A stretch of 37,393 nt of DNA from Candidatus Ozemibacteraceae bacterium (GTDB taxonomy: Bacteria; Muiribacteriota; Ozemobacteria; Ozemobacterales; Ozemobacteraceae). The position numbers and the translations under genes are program-made. Below are positions 8,435 to 15,938 of the stretch, piece after piece (the first letter of the stretch is position 1; each line of letters begins with the position of its first letter). A model generated the notes under the pieces. It was not told the DNA's origin and did no database searches. It saw only the letters and a program-made list of their open reading frames with translations. The stretch is from assembly GCA_937998695.1 (NCBI GenBank), contig CALLCO010000204.1, positions 1-37,393 on the forward strand. The letters run 5' to 3'.

Positions 8435-8456
8435 CCTTTCGTGCAGAGACGTCCCG

Positions 8457-9000
8457 TCAGGAGGCAGGTTTGGTCACGCGGCCGAGGAAGAGGACCGCCC
8501 CCGTCGGCTCGTGGACGATGCAGAACAGGAAGGGGTGATCGGCGCGGAACTCCTGGGGGGGAAGCCGCATCGACCTGGTGCCCATCACCACCGCGGTGGC
8601 CGCCGCCGCTTCGGTGCCTTCCTCGTCGACGACCACGAAGGCCTTGTGAAAGGCCGCGGTGATGAACAGGCCGGCTTCCCCCTTCCCCTTCACCGGGTCT
8701 ATCATGCGGGAGAAGTCGGCCAGCTTCTCGTTGAAGGCCTGCCCAACTCCCAACGCGTGCAGTGGTGCGACGAGGGAGAAAGCCGTTTCCATCTTGAACC
8801 GGGGCAGGTAGACCTGCACCTCCTGTTCGGGCAGGCGGGCCCACCATTCGGACAACGGCTTGGCAGCGAGGGTTTTCTCGAGATCGGGAAGACCGGTCTT
8901 CTTCCGGGGCAGAAAGACGACCATGGCCAGGTCACCACCTTGGTACGGCAGACGGAGGGTCTGGGCATCCTCGGCCTCGGCATAGCCGAAGCGCTCGGGA
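8457..9000 (-). pseudogene. 5'-truncated serpin (C-terminal half, with reactive-centre loop)
   Basis: The minus frame shows the second half of a serpin. It starts at ERFGYAE, continues through LRLPYQGGDLAMVVFLP, and ends with HPFLFCIVHEPTGAVLFLGRV, which matches the serpin C-terminal signature. The hinge EEGTEAAAAT is of the inhibitory type. Counting P17-P1 from the hinge places Arg at P1 and Ser at P1', which would suit a trypsin-like protease. About the first 180-200 residues of a serpin (usually 370-400 aa) are missing. Upstream of about 9000 the frame stays open to 9311 only as antisense of the neighbouring plus-strand fragment. No plausible start is seen, so I call it a pseudogene. Confidence 0.7.
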
Positions 9001-9374
9001 AACTGGCACGGGAAGAGGACGGGCACGCCAGCCTGTTCGCCAACATCCAGGATGACCTGGCCACCCACCCGGACCGCTGGCGCCCCGGCCCCGGACGCGT
9101 CACCCCCGAGACCCTCGATGGGTTGCAGGCTCGCAGCCGGGCCCTTTTGGCCGAGGTCCGGGGAGGAAGGGTCGCCCTCCGCTACCTGCTGACCTCGCTG
9201 GCCAGCCTCGAACAGGGCATGGCCGAACGTGAGGTCCACCATCTGCTCGCCACCGACGAGACCCGCCTCGCGGACGCCCTCCGCCACATCGCCCAGGGCT
9301 TCGCCGATCATTTCAAGCGGCTACAACAGCTCGAAACCCGCCTCTTCCCCCCGACCCAGCCCTCGCTGTTCTGA
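9001..9374 (+). pseudogene. 5'-truncated gene fragment (C-terminal about 125 codons), unrecognised
   Basis: From about 9001 the plus strand has natural-looking codon use. It encodes an alpha-helical, Leu/Arg-rich C-terminus (e.g. LQARSRALLAEVRGG, RHIAQGFADHFKRLQQLETRLF) with a stop at 9374. Upstream the frame is open only because it lies opposite the serpin, and no start codon with a ribosome site is seen. It is probably the tail of a gene lost at the breakpoint near 9000. The family is not recognised. Confidence 0.5.
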
Positions 9375-9474
9375 CCGGGAGCACCGCGAGTGCCCCCACT
9401 CGCTTCGCAAGAGCATCTCCTCTGACGGGGACACCAAGAACCCCGCGAACCCGCTTCTCAGGGGCATCTGAAAA

Positions 9475-12400
9475 TTAGGTTTGTGGAACGGATACGTCCC
9501 ACCACCCGGTCACCTTCTCGCCTATCTCGATCGCCAGATCATATAAGGCGGGGATGAGAACCAGCGTCAGCACCGTGCCGAACGTCAGGCCGAAGCTGGC
9601 GACAATGCCGAGGGGGGACATCCGTTCGAGGCCGACCGCCTGCTCGAAGACGAGCGGCAGCAGGCCCAGCACGGTCGAGGCGGTGGTGATCAGGATCGGC
9701 CGCAGGCGGATGCGCACCGCCTGGAACAGGGCTTCCCGGCGCGGCATTCCTTCCTGCCGGGCCTGGTCGATGAAATCGATCAGGATGATGGCGTTGTTGA
9801 CGATGGTGCCGCCCAGCAGGATCAACCCCATCATGGCGGGCTGGCACATGGGTTTGTCGAAGAAGACCAGTCCCCACAGGGCCCCAATCAGCGACAGGGG
9901 AATGGACACCATCACCAGCAGCGGCCGCCACCAGCTTTCGAACAGCACCCACAGCACGATGAACAAGAAGACGATGCCGATGACCAGCGCTCTCCCCAGG
10001 CGCCGCGCCGTATCGGCGATGTCGCTCATGCTGCCGGTCAACCTGATCTCATAGCCCTCGGGCACCGCCAGCCCCTCGAGCACCTTCTGCACGTCGGCGG
10101 CGACCAGTGAGAGGGGCCGGCCGAGGTTGACTCCGAGGATATCGCTGGTCTGACGAAGATCCTCGCGGGTCAGCGAGGTCGGGGCCAGCGTGGGTCGCGT
10201 TTCGGCGATGGCCGAGAGGAACAGATCACCCGCGCCGTGGGGAATGACGAGATCGAGCAGGCCATCCTGCCAACGGGCACCTTCCTGGCCGATATCGACG
10301 CGGATCGGCAGGTCGAGAAAGCCCTGCATCTTCAGACGGGTGGGCACCCGCCCCGTCAGGGTCACGCCGAGAAACTCCCCAAGCCCGCGGGGGGTCAGCC
10401 CATATCTGGCGACCAGGTCGGCGAACGGGCGCAGGTGGGTCTCGGGCTTGGTCATGGTCCAGGCGGGGCGCAGATCGCCCAGTCCCTGCACCCCACGCAA
10501 GGCGGCCAACGTGCGCTCGGTGAGGGCGGCCAGCACCACGGGATCGCGGCCGACGATCTGCACGTCGATCGGCGCCCGCGTGGTCGACATCGGGGTGGCC
10601 CCGTATTCGGTCACCGACACCGCGGTCGGCCCGGGAATGGCAGCGAAGGCGCGGCGCCAATCCCCCATGATCTCCCAGATCGTCGCGGTGCGCAGGTCAC
10701 GGGTGGTCAACCGCACCTGGATCTCGGCCTGTTGCAAAAGTTGCCCGCCGGCCCCGAAGCTGACCTGCCCGGGCTCGGCCCCGATCACGGTCGAGATCGA
10801 GATGACCTGCGGGTGCTGGCGCATGACCCGCTCGAACCGGGAGACGGTCTCTTCGACCGCCGGCAACGGCATGGCCGGCGGCAGGTCGAGCCTGACGGTC
10901 AGCATGCCCGTGTCCATACGCGGCATCAGTTCGCGACCCACCACGGGGATGACCGTCCGTACGGTGGCAGCCAGGGCCACAAACCCCGCCAGCAGCACCA
11001 GGACTCTGGCCCGGAGAGCTCCCTCCAGGAGGGTGAGATAGACGTCGGCCACCGCCCCGAGCAGCCGGTCCATGTGGCGAGCGGCCCAGGCCTGCAGGCC
11101 GGTGGCGGCGGGTCGGGCGGCGGCGGGCGGCCCGCCGCGGAAGACCCAGCCCAGCGCCAGCGGGACGATGGTCACGGCCGCCGCGAACGACCCGACCAGC
11201 GTAGCCGAGATGGTCATCGTCAGTGGTCGCAGCACCTGCTGGGCATACCCGCCCACGAACATGATGGGCAACATGACGACGATGGTGGTCAGCATGCCGC
11301 CCAGGATGGAGAAGATCACCTCGCCGGTTCCCCGGGCGACCAGATCGATAGACGGTTCCCCCGCCTGCAGGTGCCGAAAGACGTTCTCCACGACGACGAT
11401 CGACGCATCGACCACCATGCCGACGGCGATGATCAGGCCCGACAGGGTCACCATGTTGAGGGTGAAGGGCGTGAACCAGAGGAACGCGAAGGCCGACAGG
11501 AACGACAGGGGAATGGAGATGCCGATGACCAGGGAGGTGCGCAGTTCGAGCAGCATCACCAGAACGACCAGCATGGTCAGCCAGACGGCCGAGACCAGGG
11601 CGCCTTTCATGCCGGCCACGTTGCGATCGATGATCGGCTGCTGATCGGTGGTCACCTCGAAGACGAGCCAGGGAAACATCCGTTCGAAGCGGGGCAGGGC
11701 TTCCTTGACGGACTGCAGGGCGGCCATCGCATACCCGCCCTCCGGCTTGAGCACGTTGAGGGCGATGGCCGGCGAGGCGTTGCCGTGGTAGAGGCTCCGC
11801 GGTTCCGCAGGCCGCAGGCTGATCGAGGCGACGTCGCCGACCGTGACGATGCCCCCCTGGCGGATGCGCAGCGGCAGCGCGGACAGATCGGCGGGCTGGC
11901 GGGCTTCCTGCATCGTCTTAACCAGGGATTCCCGCCCCTGATTCACCCAATAGCCACCGGGCAACGAGAGGTTGTTGGCACCGAGAGCCGCCAACACCAC
12001 CTCGGGCGTCAGGTCATAGCGACGCAACCGCTCGTGGTCGAGCCGCACCAGCACCTCGAGCTGGTTGGCCCCGAAGACATCGACCTTGCCGACCCCGGGC
12101 AGGGCCAGCAGTTCCTCGCGCAGGTCGTTGTCGGCCAGCAGCCGCACCGCGGGCAGATCGAGCCCAGAGCCGGGCCGCGGGGTCACCGCCAGGGTCAGGA
12201 CCGGGCGATTGGCGTCGGTGATGCGGAAGAACTGGGGCTCCTGAGCCCCCGCCGGAAACTGGCCCTTGATGCGGTTCACCGCGTTGATGACATCGTTCAT
12301 GGCCAGGCCGATATCGCGGTCGTAGTCGAACTGAGCGTTGACGGACGAGATTTCGTCACGGGAAGTGGCCGTGACGCGGGTCAGGCCCGTGATGCCTTTG

Positions 12401-12612
12401 ATCTCGCGGTCGATCAGGGAGGAGACCAGACGGTTGACGTCCTCGGCTGGCGCTCCGCGCACCACCGTCATCACCACGATCTGGGGCGGCACGGTGTCGG
12501 GGAACAGGTCGATGGGCATGGTCAGGAAGGCCCGCCCGCCCAGAACTCCCACGATCAGCCAGAGGGCGATCACCGCGGTCGGGCGCGGCAAGAGCCGGGC
12601 AACGAGGCTCAC
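9475..12612 (-). CDS. RND-family efflux transporter permease (HAE1/AcrB-like, 1045 aa)
   Basis: An inner-membrane proton/drug antiporter. I place the start at the GTG at 12612: GGAGGT lies 6 nt upstream and the GTGA overlaps the stop of the adaptor gene, so translation is coupled. The RND layout is clear: TM1 (ALWLIVGVLGGRAF), PIDLFPD just after it, a first periplasmic porter domain (residues about 35-330), TM2-6, a mid-protein repeat of the same plan and a C-terminal TM bundle. The TM4 relay segment is VGMVVDASIVVVENV, which keeps one Asp where AcrB has Asp-Asp. GLERMSPLGIVASFG near the C-terminus is typical. The substrate is unknown. No outer-membrane TolC-type gene is in the operon, so it must use one encoded elsewhere. 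Confidence 0.95.
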   Translation of the reverse strand: MSLVARLLPRPTAVIALWLIVGVLGGRAFLTMPIDLFPDTVPPQIVVMTVVRGAPAEDVNRLVSSLIDREIKGITGLTRVTATSRDEISSVNAQFDYDRDIGLAMNDVINAVNRIKGQFPAGAQEPQFFRITDANRPVLTLAVTPRPGSGLDLPAVRLLADNDLREELLALPGVGKVDVFGANQLEVLVRLDHERLRRYDLTPEVVLAALGANNLSLPGGYWVNQGRESLVKTMQEARQPADLSALPLRIRQGGIVTVGDVASISLRPAEPRSLYHGNASPAIALNVLKPEGGYAMAALQSVKEALPRFERMFPWLVFEVTTDQQPIIDRNVAGMKGALVSAVWLTMLVVLVMLLELRTSLVIGISIPLSFLSAFAFLWFTPFTLNMVTLSGLIIAVGMVVDASIVVVENVFRHLQAGEPSIDLVARGTGEVIFSILGGMLTTIVVMLPIMFVGGYAQQVLRPLTMTISATLVGSFAAAVTIVPLALGWVFRGGPPAAARPAATGLQAWAARHMDRLLGAVADVYLTLLEGALRARVLVLLAGFVALAATVRTVIPVVGRELMPRMDTGMLTVRLDLPPAMPLPAVEETVSRFERVMRQHPQVISISTVIGAEPGQVSFGAGGQLLQQAEIQVRLTTRDLRTATIWEIMGDWRRAFAAIPGPTAVSVTEYGATPMSTTRAPIDVQIVGRDPVVLAALTERTLAALRGVQGLGDLRPAWTMTKPETHLRPFADLVARYGLTPRGLGEFLGVTLTGRVPTRLKMQGFLDLPIRVDIGQEGARWQDGLLDLVIPHGAGDLFLSAIAETRPTLAPTSLTREDLRQTSDILGVNLGRPLSLVAADVQKVLEGLAVPEGYEIRLTGSMSDIADTARRLGRALVIGIVFLFIVLWVLFESWWRPLLVMVSIPLSLIGALWGLVFFDKPMCQPAMMGLILLGGTIVNNAIILIDFIDQARQEGMPRREALFQAVRIRLRPILITTASTVLGLLPLVFEQAVGLERMSPLGIVASFGLTFGTVLTLVLIPALYDLAIEIGEKVTGWWDVSVPQT

Positions 12613-13931
12613 GGCATGACCTCCACGGCACAACTGGCGGGCCAGCGCACCATGCCAAGGAAGCCATCGGCCACCAGCCGGGCATCGGTCGCCAGGGCCC
12701 CCTCAGCCACCAGCACCTCGCCCTGATCGCCGATCAGAAGAGGCTCGATCGGACGCCGGCGCGCCTGGCTGTCTCGCACCTCGAAGACACTGACGGTCGG
12801 GCTCCCCGCCGGGGTGGCTTCCCCCATCGTGGAGACAAGATCTGGACCCAGCACCAGGCCCGCACCACGGGCCGTAACGATGCGGGCGACACACTGCCGG
12901 TCATAGACGAGGCCAGGCACGGGCCCTTCCGCCGCCGCTTCGACCGTCACCTGACGCCACTCGTTGAGGGAAGGATGGATGCGAACGACGCGAAAACCCG
13001 GACAGGCGGTCGTTCCGCCGCGCGGTGGATCGACCAGCACCTCCTGGCCCGTCTGCACCTCGGCGGCCCGCTCCTGGGGCACCTGCAGGAGCAGGCGGGG
13101 GCGGCTCTCGTCCTCGAGGACGTAGACGGGGGTGCCGGGGCCGACGAACTGTCCCTCCTCCTGCAGCCGGGCCGAAATCACCCCCGCCACGGGCGCGACC
13201 AGAGTGGAATACCCTTCCCTGACCTTCCAGAGGGCGGCGGTCCGGTCGGCGGAGTCGCGCTGGGCCGAGAGAGCGGCCTGCTGCGCCCGCAGGGACTCGA
13301 TCTGGGCATCGAGCGCCTGCCGCTTGCTCTGGGCCTCGGCTTGGCGGTTGTTCATCTCGTCGAGCTGGCTGCGGGCGATCGCCCCTTTCTGGAAGAGGTT
13401 GTCGAAACGCCGGGCCTCGGTCTGCCAGAAGGTCTCGTTGATGAGGGCAGCTTCACGCTGCGCCAGGAGGGCCTTCAGGTTGGCAGCCAGGGCCGCGGCC
13501 TGTTCGGTGACCGACCGGGTCTGGGCGGTGGCGGCCTGGACCTGGGTGCGGGCCTCGCTCGGATCGATGGTGGCCAAGACTGTGCCAGAGGCCACGCGAT
13601 CGCCTTCCCGATAGGGCAGGGAGATCAGGCGGCCGGCCATCTCGGCGGGCAACCGGATGGTCGCCGCGCTCTTGACCGTGGCGATGGCGGGCACGGTCCG
13701 ACGCACCTCGCCCACCACGGGCCGGCCGACCCGCACCAGTCGGGGCCGTTCGACATCGAAGGGCGCGGCCGCCAACCGGGACCGCAGGACAGCCACCTGC
13801 CGGGCTCCCAGGCCGACCAGGCCGGCGATCAGGGCGAGACATCCGAGCCAGACGACGGTTTTCCACCACCGGGAAGAGGGCGGTTGCAGGGATGGTGAGA
13901 GAGGGTTGGCAGGTGGTTCCGTGGTGGTCAT
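12609..13931 (-). CDS. Periplasmic adaptor (membrane fusion) protein of the RND pump
   Basis: An HlyD/AcrA-type adaptor of 440 aa that bridges the RND permease and an outer-membrane channel. A single N-terminal TM (WWKTVVWLGCLALIAGLVGLG, residues about 22-43) anchors it; no lipobox is seen. The first lipoyl half-motif is LPYREGDRVASGTVLATID. A long Gln/Ala-rich coiled-coil hairpin follows (about 130-240), then the second lipoyl half (VAPVAGVISARLQEEGQFV) and beta-barrel and membrane-proximal domains. GGGAG stands 8 nt before the ATG. It is second in the tetR-adaptor-permease operon, 49 bp after tetR, with a 4-bp overlap into the permease gene. Confidence 0.93.
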   Translation of the reverse strand: MTTTEPPANPLSPSLQPPSSRWWKTVVWLGCLALIAGLVGLGARQVAVLRSRLAAAPFDVERPRLVRVGRPVVGEVRRTVPAIATVKSAATIRLPAEMAGRLISLPYREGDRVASGTVLATIDPSEARTQVQAATAQTRSVTEQAAALAANLKALLAQREAALINETFWQTEARRFDNLFQKGAIARSQLDEMNNRQAEAQSKRQALDAQIESLRAQQAALSAQRDSADRTAALWKVREGYSTLVAPVAGVISARLQEEGQFVGPGTPVYVLEDESRPRLLLQVPQERAAEVQTGQEVLVDPPRGGTTACPGFRVVRIHPSLNEWRQVTVEAAAEGPVPGLVYDRQCVARIVTARGAGLVLGPDLVSTMGEATPAGSPTVSVFEVRDSQARRRPIEPLLIGDQGEVLVAEGALATDARLVADGFLGMVRWPASCAVEVMP

Positions 13932-13980
13932 GAGGGTTTCTCCCGGGGCGTCTCGTGAGGCGGGTGATGCCGGGCTGGGC

Positions 13981-14628
13981 TCAGTCCCCGCTTCCTTCGC
14001 AGATCTGCGACAAAGGCAGGGGCTTGCCGAGGGGAGCCGAGGCGCCGCAACCGGTCACCAGCAGGCGCAGGCTGCGATCGACCTGCGGGCGCAGCCCGGT
14101 AGCGCGACCGGTCAGGGTCCAGCGGATGACCGCCCCCTGCAGCAGGCCCAGGATGCACCGAGCCGCGGCCGCGACGTCGAGGTCGGCCGCCAGACTGCCC
14201 TCGCTCACCCCCTGCTGCACGATGGTACGGATGGAGGTGCGGAAGAGCCCCATCTGGCGGGTGAGGGCCGCCCGCAAGCGGGTCTGCCCGGGGTCGATCG
14301 CGTCGGACAGCAGCAGGGCGGGGTTGATGCGCGACTTCAGCAGCAGGTCGAGGTGTAACCGGCCCAAAGTCAACAGCCGCACGGGTGCGGGCGCGGAGTG
14401 GCGGACGAGAGCCGAGAACCGCCGGCGCATGCGGTCGAACAGCCGCTCGAGGAGGGCCAGCAGCAGCTCCTCCTTCCCCGAGAAATGGCGATAGACCGCC
14501 CCTTCGGTGATGCCCACCCGCTGGGCCAGGCGGCGCATGGTGAACCGAGCGGCGCCCTCGGTGAAGATCAGGTCGCGGGCGGCGTCGAGCAGGCCGCTCC
14601 GTCGTTGCCTCGAAATCAAACGTCCCAT
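13981..14628 (-). CDS. TetR-family transcriptional repressor of the efflux operon
   Basis: 215 aa from MGRLISRQRR. The track start at 14697 lies upstream of the predicted transcription start and so cannot be used. The N-terminal TetR HTH is clear: GAARFTMRRLAQRVGITEGAVYRHFSGKEELL, residues about 22-55. The rest is the helical ligand-binding and dimer domain. It is the first gene of the operon with the adaptor and RND permease, the usual arrangement for a drug-responsive local repressor. A 16-bp palindrome over the predicted transcription start is its likely operator, so it should repress itself and the pump until a ligand binds. The Shine-Dalgarno is weak (GAAAG). Confidence 0.93.
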   Translation of the reverse strand: MGRLISRQRRSGLLDAARDLIFTEGAARFTMRRLAQRVGITEGAVYRHFSGKEELLLALLERLFDRMRRRFSALVRHSAPAPVRLLTLGRLHLDLLLKSRINPALLLSDAIDPGQTRLRAALTRQMGLFRTSIRTIVQQGVSEGSLAADLDVAAAARCILGLLQGAVIRWTLTGRATGLRPQVDRSLRLLVTGCGASAPLGKPLPLSQICEGSGD

Positions 14629-14646
14629 GCGCACCGCTTTCGTCGA

Positions 14647-14662
14647 AAGTAAACGTTTACTT
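14647..14662. promoter_or_regulatory. Palindromic TetR operator
   Basis: AAGTAAAC-GTTTACTT is a perfect 16-bp palindrome. It lies immediately downstream of the -10 box and covers the predicted transcription start, a position where a repressor would block initiation. Its place 19 bp upstream of the tetR start codon supports autoregulation. Confidence 0.8.
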
Positions 14663-14668
14663 ACATAA

Positions 14669-14697
14669 AGGATAGGCGAATTCGGTTGGGATGTCAA
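14669..14697 (-). promoter_or_regulatory. Promoter of the tetR-adaptor-RND operon
   Basis: On the minus strand TTGACA (14692-14697) is followed by a 17-nt spacer and TATCCT (14669-14674). The start is predicted near 14662, at the edge of the palindrome. Confidence 0.75.
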
Positions 14698-14732
14698 GCC
14701 GGATCCTCTGCCCCAGCCCTTCGCCCGCCGTC

Positions 14733-14785
14733 GATCGCGACGAGGTCAGAAATCGGTCGCGGGCGCACGGAGGATGCCCTTCCAT
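14733..14785. repeat. Degenerate intergenic copy of the 60-bp repeat
   Basis: The segment cgacgaggtcagaaatcgg...cgcgggcgcacgga aligns with the left-edge unit (acgaggtcggaagtggg...cgcgggcgccacgga) with a few substitutions and small indels. It lies just upstream of the efflux-operon promoter, in the same strand sense as the left-edge copies. Confidence 0.6.
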
Positions 14786-14835
14786 GAGCCCGCGGGGGAA
14801 CGAATCGCCTACAAAGAAGGGGCCGCCCAGAAACG

Positions 14836-15567
14836 TCAGGGTTTGGCGCCAACCGATGCCGGATTCCCGAGGGTGGGGACCCCGCCCCAATATTCGCGGG
14901 TATCCAACCGTTCGATCGGGTCGAACTTTTTGGGATTGGTGCTGGGAGCCTTGCTCATCCAGGGATCGGCATACATGCGAACCCCATCCGGTAAATCGAT
15001 GACCACGAAGGAGTGCCACAGCCCAGGAGCCCGGGCAACATAGACCTTCGCGTCAGGGATGGCGATCTGCAATTGGTCAGCCAGATACGGGGCCTGGTCT
15101 TCGCACTTCCAGCGCAGGCTGTCCTCCCCATGCCGCTCGAGGATATTGTCCTGGATATTGCCCAAGGCACCGCCTAAGGTGCCGCCGGGAATCTTGTGCT
15201 CATATCGGACCATGTCCTTGATGGCCTGGTTATACACCGACTTGACAATGGCCGCATACTTGGAGGTGGGAAAGGCGCCGAGTTTCCCGCCCCAAGCTCC
15301 ACTTTTTACACTCGACCCTGGCGTTTTGACGGTGGGGGAGGCTAGGGTTGACTGGCCCTGAGTTCCGAGACCGAGGCGTTGGAAGACATTTTTGACCGAC
15401 TTCACACCGACAGAAGATTTTGCAGAAGGGGCCGTGGAACCACTGGAGGGATTGTTGCGACCCGACTTTTTTTCATCGGCCAGACAGGGGTGGAGGGAGA
15501 GTGTCAGACAGGTCAAGCCCATAACTACGAGCAAAGCACGTTTGAACGCCCTGTACCATCGAGCCAT
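14836..15567 (-). CDS. Secreted protein with a possible papain/transglutaminase-like Cys-His-Asp triad (243 aa)
   Basis: I start at MARWYRAFK (15567) because GAGG lies 9 nt upstream; the track ATG at 15582 has no ribosome site. The N-terminus is a signal peptide (ALLVVMGLTCLTLSLHPCLA), cleaved near ADEK. A Ser/Thr-rich linker of about 80 residues follows. The C-terminal 140 residues contain RWKCEDQAPYL, then LWHSFVVIDLPDG and YADPW. Cys, His and Asp in this order and spacing are what one sees in transglutaminase-like and YopT-like cysteine peptidases. I did not recognise the exact family, so activity is an inference. It is not clearly in an operon with the efflux genes, which have their own promoter. 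Confidence 0.75.
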   Translation of the reverse strand: MARWYRAFKRALLVVMGLTCLTLSLHPCLADEKKSGRNNPSSGSTAPSAKSSVGVKSVKNVFQRLGLGTQGQSTLASPTVKTPGSSVKSGAWGGKLGAFPTSKYAAIVKSVYNQAIKDMVRYEHKIPGGTLGGALGNIQDNILERHGEDSLRWKCEDQAPYLADQLQIAIPDAKVYVARAPGLWHSFVVIDLPDGVRMYADPWMSKAPSTNPKKFDPIERLDTREYWGGVPTLGNPASVGAKP

Positions 15568-15605
15568 GATCGTTTCCCTCATTTCGTTTTGAAGTCATGC
15601 CCCCT

Positions 15606-15632
15606 GTAAAAGGCCCCAACGGAACCTTTTAC
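15606..15632. repeat. Short inverted repeat upstream of the secreted-protein gene
   Basis: Arms gtaaaagg and ccttttac are separated by 11 nt, 40 bp upstream of the start at 15567. It may be an operator or part of a terminator for the 30-aa gene. There is no T-run, so the role is open. Confidence 0.4.
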
Positions 15633-15689
15633 CGAACGGCAATACCGACCATCACCACAGTGCCATTTTCCTCAAGCCAAAGCAAGACC

Positions 15690-15782
15690 TCACGCCAAGG
15701 TCGCCCCAAACAACAGCCCGATCCAGAGTCCATAGACGCCCAGCAGTCCGCACAGAAGCGCCTGCCGTTCTAGTGTGGTCAT
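15690..15782 (-). CDS. Small membrane protein (30 aa)
   Basis: Too short to appear by itself in the track, where it is the tail of 15690..15896. The reading MTTLERQALLCGLLGVYGLWIGLLFGATLA has AGGAGG 6 nt before the ATG, the best ribosome site in this neighbourhood. It forms one hydrophobic helix (residues about 9-29) after a short charged start, the usual shape of a single-span regulatory membrane peptide. It is divergent from phosphatase A, whose start is 156 bp away, and lies upstream of the secreted-protein gene on the same strand. Function is unknown; the strong ribosome site is the main evidence that it is real. Confidence 0.5.
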   Translation of the reverse strand: MTTLERQALLCGLLGVYGLWIGLLFGATLA

Positions 15783-15938
15783 GGACAACCTCCTCATTCC
15801 CGTCGTTTCCGGAGTCTCCTGAAGGACGAACCACCCCCGTGAACCATTACAAAAATTTCCGCAAGAGGCTGGCCCGTGCAGCGAAACCCTGATCAAAGCC
15901 GGAAACGCATTTTTCGGAAGGCGAAGAAGGGTCCATGG

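Noticed and set aside
10237-12726. 829-aa plus-strand ORF rich in Gln, Gly and His
   Set aside because: It is an antisense shadow of the RND permease; the composition is the complement of GC-rich codons.
12609-13931. Lipidated adaptor protein
   Set aside because: The N-terminal helix lacks a lipobox Cys at the right position; a TM anchor is the better reading.
14657-15019. Copy of the 60-bp repeat at 15019 (track ORF starts MALLRGH)
   Set aside because: The similarity stops after about 15 bases and the segment is native sequence of the secreted protein (WHSFVVIDLPDG read in another frame).
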